DNA of 6,231 nt, taken from contig RPPU01000286.1 in the NCBI GenBank assembly GCA_003819975.1, positions 1 through 6,231 of the forward strand, in the 5' to 3' direction. Shown here piece by piece: positions 1-4,071 of this stretch (its first letter is position 1; each line of letters starts with the position of its first letter). Made by a program: the position numbers and the translations under genes. This DNA comes from Desulfobacteraceae bacterium (GTDB taxonomy: Bacteria > Desulfobacterota > DSM-4660 > Desulfatiglandales > HGW-15). The notes below the pieces were generated by a model that was given only the letters and a program-made list of their open reading frames with translations, was not told the DNA's origin and ran no database searches.

Positions 1-70
1 CGTCGTGCACTTTTTGCTCAAAATGACTGCGCGTATGTAAAGCATACCATTTAAGAATATTTTCATTCAT
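1..70 (-). CDS. NusG/RfaH-like transcription antiterminator, N-terminal fragment (runs off window)
   Basis: Read on the minus strand from ATG at 70-68, 23 codons are visible before the window ends. They contain the stretch KWYALHTRSHFEQKV. The WYALHTR...HFEQKV pattern is the opening beta strand and first helix of the NGN domain found in NusG, RfaH and UpxY/LoaP-type specialised antiterminators. Such proteins bind RNA polymerase and let it read through long operons; those beside EPS-type regulators usually act on polysaccharide gene clusters. The start overlaps the stop of the upstream regulator gene by 4 bp (ATGA at 67-70), so the two are very probably co-transcribed and translationally coupled. 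Only the first part is present, so a housekeeping NusG cannot be excluded from sequence alone. The regulator partner argues for a specialised paralogue controlling a cell-surface polysaccharide locus left of the window. Confidence 0.72.
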   Translation of the reverse strand, partial: MNENILKWYALHTRSHFEQKVHD

Positions 71-645
71 ATCGTTGTAATTTTCCCGGAATCGACGCCT
101 AATTGAATCAGAACGTTGATATCTTTCTCCGGATGATCCAAGCGGGTTAAAAGAATTCGGTCCCATTTCAGATGCTGAATTTTATCCGGAGTGTTAATCT
201 GAAATTCGAAAAAATCCTTTCCCTGCTTTTCATGGTCCACAATACCGGCCAATTGAATCGGGGTGAGCTTCAGATAAAGATAGGCAAGTTCCGAAACTTC
301 GCCTTCGCCAAAAAAAAGAATCGTTTTGACGTTCTCTTTGACCATTTGGCTGTAGGTGCTTAATAATAATTTTTTAATATCTTTATAAAAATGAAGAGAA
401 TACTGCAGATATTCAACCGTTAACCGGCCTTTGCGGGCCAACCCCTCGGGCGTTAAAAAATATTTAACCCGGTTGCGGGGCATGGTTTTGATTTTAAAAT
501 AACCTTTACCGATCAGACGATTCAAAAAAGAGTTAACCAATCCTAAAGAAACATCCAAACGACGCGAAAGCTCTCTCTGGCTGGTTATCCCATTCCGATC
601 AATTTCACCCATTAATCGGAGCATATAGAGATCGTCTTTATCCAT
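67..645 (-). CDS. EPS-associated MarR-type winged-helix regulator with Rossmann-like C-terminal domain
   Basis: This is a 192-aa cytoplasmic DNA-binding protein. Residues about 1-80 form a winged helix: the helix-turn-helix lies around 21-46 (TSQRELSRRLDVSLGLVNSF) and the wing and closing helix around 50-75, ending LTPEGLARKGRLT. This arrangement is typical of the EPS-associated MarR-type regulators found at exopolysaccharide loci. The second half (about 105-192) is not MarR-like. It starts with a beta strand and glycine loop, ILFFGEGEVSEL (109-120), followed by a GIVD strand, which resembles the N-terminal nucleotide-binding fold of CoA-binding or PglD-type proteins. A ligand-sensing role for it is inference. 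The start is ATG at 645, with a weak AAGAAG ribosome site 7 nt upstream. The gene overlaps the downstream NusG-like start (ATGA). The upstream dyads suggest autoregulation. Family assignment of the HTH half is fairly secure; the C-terminal ligand is unknown. Confidence 0.8.
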   Translation of the reverse strand: MDKDDLYMLRLMGEIDRNGITSQRELSRRLDVSLGLVNSFLNRLIGKGYFKIKTMPRNRVKYFLTPEGLARKGRLTVEYLQYSLHFYKDIKKLLLSTYSQMVKENVKTILFFGEGEVSELAYLYLKLTPIQLAGIVDHEKQGKDFFEFQINTPDKIQHLKWDRILLTRLDHPEKDINVLIQLGVDSGKITTI

Positions 646-664
646 GCCTCAACTTCTTATAAAT

Positions 665-723
665 GTTGAATATTTTAACGGTACGTTCAAAATTTGAACC
701 CAAACAGTGTTCAATAAATGAAC
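665..723. promoter_or_regulatory. Triple 15-bp dyad operator upstream of the EPS regulator
   Basis: Three 15-bp dyads lie in a row: GTTCAATAAATGAAC (709-723), GTTCAAAATTTGAAC (685-699) and the degenerate GTTGAATATTTTAAC (665-679). The consensus is GTTCA-N5-TGAAC and the centres are 24 and 20 bp apart, about two helical turns. The first sits just downstream of the minus-strand TTGACA and so inside the promoter. This is the size and symmetry expected for a dimeric winged-helix protein; the adjacent EPS regulator is the natural candidate. That link is inference. Confidence 0.65.
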
Positions 724-734
724 CGTTTTGTCAA
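706..734 (-). promoter_or_regulatory. Probable sigma70 promoter of the regulator-NusG operon
   Basis: On the minus strand a perfect TTGACA (734-729) is followed after 17 bp by a poor -10, AACACT (711-706). The first dyad operator occupies the spacer. The good -35 and weak -10 mean the promoter could be repressed or activated by the bound regulator. A small 6-bp inverted repeat (AAGCAA 733-738, TTGCTT 744-749) touches the upstream edge of the -35. Confidence 0.45.
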
Positions 735-823
735 GCAAAAACATTGCTTATTTAAATAATTCAAAATCGAAAATAATCAAATCTTAATTTTATTTAAATT
801 GGCTAATTATATAATATTATTAC

Positions 824-1117
824 TTATATTTTAAACCGTGTCTGATCAGAAGGGTTTGTTCTGAGTTGTACGATCGTGGCGCCCCAGCCCGAAGGGCCGG
901 TATCTCTCCAAAACCCGGCCACATCCGGATGATTCTTAAGAAAAGCTTCAATGGTACGGGCCAATACCCCTTTGCCCTTCCCATGAATAATCTTAACCTC
1001 ATAAATGCCCTTTTCCGCGCATGCTAAAAAATATTCTCCTACCACGGATTTGACCTCATGCGGCAAAAAGGTATGCAGATCCAAGGTTCCATCAATAGGT
1101 ATCCGGATCTCTTCCAT
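824..1117 (-). CDS. Stand-alone Smr-domain protein
   Basis: This is a 97-aa protein consisting almost entirely of one Smr (small MutS-related) domain, the fold found at the C-terminus of MutS2 and in free-standing proteins with nuclease or RNA/DNA-binding activity. The two signature motifs are present: LDLHTF near the start and KIIHGKGKGVLARTIEAFL in the middle, followed by the WGATIVQL closing strand. The open frame extends upstream to an ATG at 1177. The start at 1117 is better because GGGAGAG (1126-1132) lies 8 nt before it, and because the promoter at 1149-1177 would put the longer start outside the transcript. The native residues begin MEEIRIPIDG, as in other short Smr proteins. No MutS2 ATPase region is attached. 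Substrate is unknown. Its stop is followed by an AT-rich 178-bp gap before the EPS regulator, with no convincing terminator. Confidence 0.86.
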   Translation of the reverse strand: MEEIRIPIDGTLDLHTFLPHEVKSVVGEYFLACAEKGIYEVKIIHGKGKGVLARTIEAFLKNHPDVAGFWRDTGPSGWGATIVQLRTNPSDQTRFKI

Positions 1118-1148
1118 GAATGAATCTCTCCCTGGCATTTTTAATCGA

Positions 1149-1177
1149 ATCATAATATGCTGTTTTAGCAAGATCAA
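1149..1177 (-). promoter_or_regulatory. Sigma70-like promoter of the Smr gene
   Basis: The minus strand reads TTGATC (1177-1172), exactly 17 bp, then TATGAT (1154-1149). Transcription would start near 1142 and give a leader of about 25 nt carrying the GGGAGAG ribosome site of the Smr gene. Both hexamers match the consensus at 5 of 6 or 4 of 6 positions with ideal spacing. Confidence 0.6.
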
Positions 1178-1259
1178 CCCTTGAGTTTAGGATAGGTTGG
1201 TCAGCGCTATTGGTTTAAAGGACCTTTCGCCATGAAAATTGTAAAATGGGGATGACCCT

Positions 1260-2075
1260 ATGCCGTTTATTGAAATTAAAGGCCTGCAGGTTTATTACGA
1301 AACCCATGGCGAGGGAGAGGTCATTATCCTGCTGCATCATGGATTTGGCTGTTCCCGGATTTGGCAAAACATCTACCTCCGTCTGATGAACCAAGGCTAT
1401 CAAGTCGTGATGTATGATCGCCGCGGCTATGGCCAATCGGAACCCGGTGACGACTTTTATGAATTCTACGAAAGCGACCGCTACCGGCCCGAAAGCGTGG
1501 TGGAACTGGTTCTTTTAAAAGAACACCTCGGCATCCGGGCTAGCCATCTCATCGGCCAATGTGAAGGCGGGGTCGTGGCGATTGATTATGCCGCCCAATA
1601 TCCTGAAGAGGTTAAAACCCTGGTCACGGCCAGCACGCAATGCTACAGCGACACCACCATGATTGAATTAAACGCCCTCAAATTTCCGAAAAAGTATAAA
1701 GAACTGGAACCGGCCATCCAGACCAAAATGATCGACTGGCACGGCGCGAAAAATGCGGAAACCCTATATAATCAATTTGCCAAACAAGGCGGCGCCTATG
1801 GCGTGCAGTTCTTCGATCTCCGGCCCATTTTGCCTTTGGTGACTTGTCCCAGTTTGGTGCTCTATCCGGACCGCAGCTCCATTTTTGATGTGGAACAAGC
1901 CGTGGCTTTTTACCGCCACCTGCCCAAAGGCGAATTGGCCGTGTTCCCGAAATGCGGGCACAACACCTATGAACAGCGTCCTTTGGAATATACGCAAACC
2001 GTACTGGATTTTATCAAAAGAAGCACACAAGGCGATCATTCAAAGGTGAAACCGGCTCTCAGTTGTTTGGCTTGA
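1260..2075 (+). CDS. Alpha/beta-fold hydrolase with Cys at the nucleophile position
   Basis: This is a 271-aa soluble enzyme of the alpha/beta-hydrolase superfamily, at the usual length for single-domain members. The oxyanion-hole loop is HHGFG (26-30), preceded by strand VIILL. The strand and turn YDRRGYGQSEP (52-62) is typical of the family. The nucleophile elbow reads GQCEGG (99-104), so the residue normally Ser is Cys101, as in dienelactone hydrolases. The acid is probably Asp204 (LYPDRSS) and the base His234 (KCGHNTYEQRP). The cap region lies around 125-185. No signal peptide is seen. The ATG at 1260 has a GGGG ribosome site 8 nt upstream. The gene is transcribed alone, divergent from the Smr gene and convergent with the gene at 2160-2501. 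Substrate cannot be named; ester, lactone or thioester hydrolysis are all possible. Confidence 0.88.
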   Translation: MPFIEIKGLQVYYETHGEGEVIILLHHGFGCSRIWQNIYLRLMNQGYQVVMYDRRGYGQSEPGDDFYEFYESDRYRPESVVELVLLKEHLGIRASHLIGQCEGGVVAIDYAAQYPEEVKTLVTASTQCYSDTTMIELNALKFPKKYKELEPAIQTKMIDWHGAKNAETLYNQFAKQGGAYGVQFFDLRPILPLVTCPSLVLYPDRSSIFDVEQAVAFYRHLPKGELAVFPKCGHNTYEQRPLEYTQTVLDFIKRSTQGDHSKVKPALSCLA

Positions 2076-2128
2076 ATTCCCCAAGGTATCCATCATTTAT
2101 TATTGATAAGGCAGCATGATGGTCACTA

Positions 2129-2170
2129 GCCCGTAGGGCGTTATAGGATTTTTTAGCTCCTAAAAAATCC
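2129..2170. terminator. Possible bidirectional terminator between convergent genes
   Basis: Two hairpins lie between the hydrolase and the convergent minus-strand gene. GCCC-GTA-GGGC (2129-2139) is short. GGATTTTTTA-gctcc-TAAAAAATCC (2146-2170) is a perfect 10-bp stem with a 5-nt loop and offers a T run to both strands. The second stem covers the stop codon and last two codons of the minus-strand gene. Neither is a textbook GC-stem-plus-U-tract, but position and symmetry suit a shared terminator. A looser 7-bp inverted repeat (2090-2096 and 2116-2122) precedes them. Confidence 0.45.
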
Positions 2171-2501
2171 TTTCCAGGTCTGCTTCGCCTGCAAAAAGTT
2201 CTTGTAATTCCCGGCTCAGATTTGCGAAGTCCTGCTCGTCTTCCATTTCAACCACCAGCTCGCGTTCGTCCAAAAGCTTTAAAAACCCGTGTTTTTTGAC
2301 CGTTTCGATCACCTTTTGCACATCGGTTGTGACCCAGCCTTTCATGCGTAAAAGCAATTCATCGCCTTTAAACGGCCGCTCAATGGTCAAATCCACTTTG
2401 CGTTTCTTGGCGTCCCAGCCGATAATCGCCGGCTGGACCAGCACCGGCGCGACCGGATCGTGCATGGCTGCGCAGCGCAGCCACAATTTGGCTCGAATCA
2501 T
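2160..2501 (-). CDS. Hypothetical protein, 113 aa
   Basis: I do not recognise this protein. It is 113 aa and soluble-looking, with no signal peptide, membrane segment or metal-binding cluster. It appears to have a beta-rich first half (VLVQPAIIGWDAKKRK, then VDLTIERPF) and an alpha/beta second half ending in an acidic helix (QDFANLSRELQELFAGEADL). Roughly a quarter of the residues are acidic or basic and alternate in strands and helices. That it is a real gene is supported by a strong GGGAGG ribosome site 7 nt upstream of the ATG at 2501 and by a hairpin placed exactly at its stop. It is followed by the convergent hydrolase, and the pair upstream (2720-3480) reads in the same direction, so read-through co-transcription is possible across the 218-bp gap. 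No function is proposed. Confidence 0.68.
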   Translation of the reverse strand: MIRAKLWLRCAAMHDPVAPVLVQPAIIGWDAKKRKVDLTIERPFKGDELLLRMKGWVTTDVQKVIETVKKHGFLKLLDERELVVEMEDEQDFANLSRELQELFAGEADLERIF

Positions 2502-2719
2502 ATTTGTGCCTCCCGATTTAATTTTAAAACAGATGCCCGCACAGGGAGCCGGAAGTCAGCATGAAAAACTGAAGAACCCAATAGGATGATGAACAGTCGT
2601 CACTGCAGCCGTAAATTTTGCGGCTTTACTCCGTATATTTACCACTGCTTGTATATAATGTCTCCGGATTCCTCTTCCCGTAATGCTGGATTCTGTCTTC
2701 TGAATTCTGACTACTTATT
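2502..2719. other. 218-bp intergenic region with heptamer repeat and small hairpin
   Basis: No gene is seen here. It holds a heptamer tandem repeat (2691-2711), a weak hairpin AGCCG-N9-CGGCT at about 2609-2627, and an isolated TATAAT on the plus strand at 2653-2658 with no acceptable -35. The ribosome site of the gene starting at 2501 is at 2509-2514. A promoter for that gene could not be assigned with confidence; TAAAAT near 2520-2528 on the minus strand is the only candidate -10. Confidence 0.5.
2691..2711. repeat. Three-unit 7-bp tandem repeat
   Basis: The units TTCTGTC, TTCTGAA and TTCTGAC follow each other at exactly 7-bp spacing. They lie just downstream of the stop of the DUF5615 gene. 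Short heptamer repeats of this kind are known as dispersed intergenic repeats in some bacteria. Whether this one recurs elsewhere cannot be seen from one window. Confidence 0.5.
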
Positions 2720-3058
2720 TCATGTAATTGTATAAGGCGCAAGTCCTTGCGGGTTTTTCCGCGCAAACACTTCCAAACGTTCTGCTAAAAACTCAAAATC
2801 CACGCCGGAAATGGAGTGCGGCACGACTACCAGGCCACAGTGAGGTTGAAACGTCTCAAAAAACCGCGCCGTCAGCATAATGAAATCATCGCGGTTGCGG
2901 GTCACCAGCGCCCGGCCCTCGACTGCCGCCGCTTTCAACAATTCTTCATCCGCAGCCCCTGCCAATCCTTGCTCATGGGCGCTGACCGCGTCAATCCCTT
3001 TGCTTCTTAGCTTTTCAGCCACTTTCGGGCTGATATCTTCATCCAGATAAAATTTCAA
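2720..3058 (-). CDS. DUF5615 PIN-like protein, putative toxin
   Basis: This protein belongs to the DUF5615 (PIN-like, Mut7-C-related) group, whose members pair with DUF433 proteins in putative VapBC-like toxin-antitoxin modules. The opening KFYLDEDIS supplies the first acidic cluster (Asp6, Glu7, Asp8). A second acidic pair is at Asp37-Glu38 (AADEELLKAA) and the third at TRNRDDF (Asp57-Asp58), the arrangement of a metal-dependent RNase. The best start is TTG at 3058, giving 112 aa. It has GAGG 7 nt upstream, and its TTG overlaps the stop of the partner gene as TTGA. A longer ATG frame from 3091 would add 11 residues (MPVFSQTRGKT) unlike the family and lacks a good ribosome site. RNase activity and toxicity are inferred from family membership, not shown here. 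Confidence 0.82.
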   Translation of the reverse strand: MKFYLDEDISPKVAEKLRSKGIDAVSAHEQGLAGAADEELLKAAAVEGRALVTRNRDDFIMLTARFFETFQPHCGLVVVPHSISGVDFEFLAERLEVFARKNPQGLAPYTIT

Positions 3059-3480
3059 GGTTTTACCTCGGGTTTGGCTAAAAACGGGCACCGCTTCAGC
3101 ACCGCGTTTTTGGTTTGACCGGCGTTGGAACGGATATGTTCTTCGATGTCATCGGGATAAAAAGTATAATAAGTGAAAGCCGCCCGGATTTGTTGTTCAT
3201 TCAGCCAATGATAGGCTTGCTTGATTTTGGCATAGTCTTCATTCATGGCCTTGAAATTGGCCATAAACTCCCAAACTTCGATCCCGCTGCCGGCAATGCG
3301 CGCCCGCCTGCCTGAGGGACCATCCACATAAATGATTCCGGGACACTTGCGGGCTTTCAAGGCCTCAATCAATAATTCTTTGACCAAAGCGGAAAAATCT
3401 TTTCCAGACTGAGCCGCCATCTCTTCCACTGCCCTGACCGTCTCTTCAGGAACCCGAATACTTTTCTGGACCGAAGGCAT
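3055..3480 (-). CDS. RHH-DUF433 fusion, putative antitoxin
   Basis: This 141-aa protein has two parts. Residues about 4-45 form a ribbon-helix-helix DNA-binding domain (VQKSIRVPEETVRAVEEMA, then a SALVKELLIEALKARK helix). Residues about 46-115 resemble a DUF433 domain, with the strand-turn core RRARIAGSGIEVWEFM, a central helix and the helix-turn EQQIRAAFTYYTFYPDDIEEHI. DUF433 proteins commonly sit upstream of DUF5615 PIN-like proteins. The expected role is to bind and neutralise the partner and repress the operon through the RHH. The start at 3480 has AGGAG 7 nt upstream. An ATG at 3504 also opens the frame but falls in the -10 region, so it is rejected. The stop overlaps the partner's TTG start by 4 bp. 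The C-terminal tail, rich in Lys, Pro and Cys (KRCPFLAKPEVKP), is not part of either domain. Confidence 0.82.
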   Translation of the reverse strand: MPSVQKSIRVPEETVRAVEEMAAQSGKDFSALVKELLIEALKARKCPGIIYVDGPSGRRARIAGSGIEVWEFMANFKAMNEDYAKIKQAYHWLNEQQIRAAFTYYTFYPDDIEEHIRSNAGQTKNAVLKRCPFLAKPEVKP

Positions 3481-3503
3481 AAATAGACTCCTATTATGAC
3501 ACA

Positions 3504-3532
3504 AGATTACATTGTCTTACAGTGCATGTCAA
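3504..3532 (-). promoter_or_regulatory. Sigma70 promoter of the RHH-DUF433/DUF5615 operon
   Basis: The minus strand reads a perfect TTGACA (3532-3527), 17 bp, then TAATCT (3509-3504). Transcription would begin near 3497 and leave a leader of about 17 nt containing the AGGAG site. Short dyads in the same place (AAGA 3503-3506 with TCTT 3515-3518; ACAA 3501-3504 with TTGT 3512-3515) could serve RHH binding, but they are weak. Confidence 0.68.
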
Positions 3533-3563
3533 CCCTTTGATAGACCGGAAAATAATCAATCTA

Positions 3564-3629
3564 TTATTTAAATAGGATTCGGATATTTTTACGTCTCAAG
3601 TTTATTTTATTCAACAGCGTGATATTCAT
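3564..3629 (-). CDS. Possible 21-codon basic micro-ORF
   Basis: On the minus strand GGAGG (3638-3634) stands 4-5 nt before an ATG at 3629. The frame runs 21 codons to TAA at 3566-3564. The peptide would start MNITLLNKINLRRKNIR and is strongly basic (Lys/Arg about one third). The ribosome site is as good as any in the window, and a stable hairpin lies immediately 5' of it. No homologue is recognised. It could be a leader peptide, or the site could be chance in a CCTCC-containing RNA on the other strand. Confidence 0.22.
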   Translation of the reverse strand: MNITLLNKINLRRKNIRILFK

Positions 3630-3640
3630 ATTCCCTCCTC

Positions 3641-3676
3641 ATTCCGGCAGATCTTTGCCGGAATTTGATGTTTTTT
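3641..3676 (+). terminator. Perfect 9-bp hairpin followed by T run
   Basis: The arms ATTCCGGCA (3641-3649) and TGCCGGAAT (3656-3664) pair perfectly around the 6-nt loop GATCTT. They are followed by TTGATG and six T residues (3671-3676). This has the form of an intrinsic terminator on the plus strand, although the T run is 6 nt away from the stem. There is no gene in that direction upstream, so what it terminates is unclear; it may also insulate the ArsR promoter from antisense or upstream transcription. Confidence 0.55.
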
Positions 3677-3741
3677 AATTGAAAATTAAAAAACATATTG
3701 ACAACAGTTTTTAATTTTGATAATTATCGAATTATAAAAAC
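3668..3741. promoter_or_regulatory. ArsR promoter with four AT-rich operator half-sites
   Basis: A perfect 13-bp inverted repeat, ATGTTTTTTAATT (3668-3680) and AATTAAAAAACAT (3684-3696), directly precedes TTGACA (3698-3703). After 18 bp comes AATTAT (3722-3727) as the likely -10. A second pair of the same half-site, GTTTTTAATT (3707-3716) and TAAAAAC (3735-3741), brackets the -10, with the 10-bp palindrome GATAATTATC (3719-3728) at its centre. The start site would fall near 3734, inside the second pair, so a protein bound there would block transcription. The neighbouring ArsR-type repressor is the natural ligand; this is inference. Confidence 0.6.
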
Positions 3742-3763
3742 ATCGAAACAAAGGAAGTCTATT

Positions 3764-4060
3764 ATGGATACCAAAAAAACAGCGAAAATCCTCAAAGCCT
3801 TAGCCCATCCGCAACGCCTGGAACTGTTTTTGGAAATCATGAAAAATAGCGAAGCCAATTTCTCCGATTGCGGAGAATGTTTTATCACCGATATCATTCA
3901 ATCTTTCAATATCGGCGCACCTACCATTTCCTTTCACCTAAAAGAACTAAGCAACGCCGGACTGATTTTCACCGAACGCAAAGGCAAATTCCTGACCGCC
4001 CGCATCAACCGTGCGGCCCTGGATGAACTAAAAACCCTTCTCACCTTTCCCCTAAACTAA
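3764..4060 (+). CDS. ArsR-family winged-helix repressor
   Basis: This 98-aa regulator is the usual length for the ArsR/SmtB family. The family opening is ILKALAHPQRLELFLEI (9-25). The recognition helix-turn-helix is around 41-62 (ITDIIQSFNIGAPTISFHLKEL), followed by NAGLIFTERKGKFLTARIN, the beta-hairpin wing. Two cysteines occur as DCGEC (Cys36, Cys39), just before the HTH rather than in the ELCVCDL form of arsenic sensors. They may bind a metal or act as a thiol switch. The frame is open back to 3698, but the ATG at 3764 is chosen: AGGAAG lies 6 nt upstream, MDTKKTAKIL is a normal family start, and the promoter occupies the longer version. The SDR gene begins 11 bp downstream, so the two form an operon that this protein probably represses. 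Its inducer is unknown; no arsenic or metal-efflux gene is present. Confidence 0.87.
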   Translation: MDTKKTAKILKALAHPQRLELFLEIMKNSEANFSDCGECFITDIIQSFNIGAPTISFHLKELSNAGLIFTERKGKFLTARINRAALDELKTLLTFPLN

Positions 4061-4071
4061 ACGGAGCAAAA

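Larger units (their letters stand above)
3537..3676 (+). ncRNA. Candidate small RNA unit (promoter plus terminator, no ORF)
   Basis: On the plus strand TTGATA (3537-3542) is followed by TATTAT after 19 bp or TCTATT after 17 bp. About 100 bp further lies a perfect 9-bp GC-rich hairpin with T run (3641-3676). No plus-strand coding frame lies upstream for that hairpin to serve, since all genes from 2160 to 3480 are on the minus strand. A short terminated transcript would explain it. Just before the hairpin the RNA would carry CCCUCCU, complementary to Shine-Dalgarno sequences. This is inference from signal layout only. The opposite strand offers a rival reading, a micro-ORF at 3564-3629. Confidence 0.28.

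Noticed and set aside
733..749. AAGCAA-N5-TTGCTT hairpin as a terminator for the Smr gene.
   Set aside because: The stem is only 6 bp, AT-rich and lacks a T run; it overlaps the -35 of the next promoter, so an operator role is as likely.
1181..1211. TTGAGT with GCTATT as promoter of the hydrolase.
   Set aside because: Spacing (19 bp) and the -10 match are poor; not strong enough to list as a feature.
1764..2039. Long open frame on the minus strand inside the hydrolase gene.
   Set aside because: It is fully covered by a well-supported gene on the other strand and has no ribosome site or recognisable domain.
2653..2658. TATAAT on the plus strand as a promoter.
   Set aside because: No -35 at acceptable distance and no plus-strand gene follows before 3764.
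3561..3575. CTATT-N5-AATAG inverted repeat.
   Set aside because: A 5-bp AT-rich repeat is expected by chance in this AT-rich gap.
3698..3763. Upstream extension of the ArsR gene from TTG at 3698.
   Set aside because: The TTG is part of the TTGACA -35 element; the ATG at 3764 has its own AGGAAG site and matches family starts.
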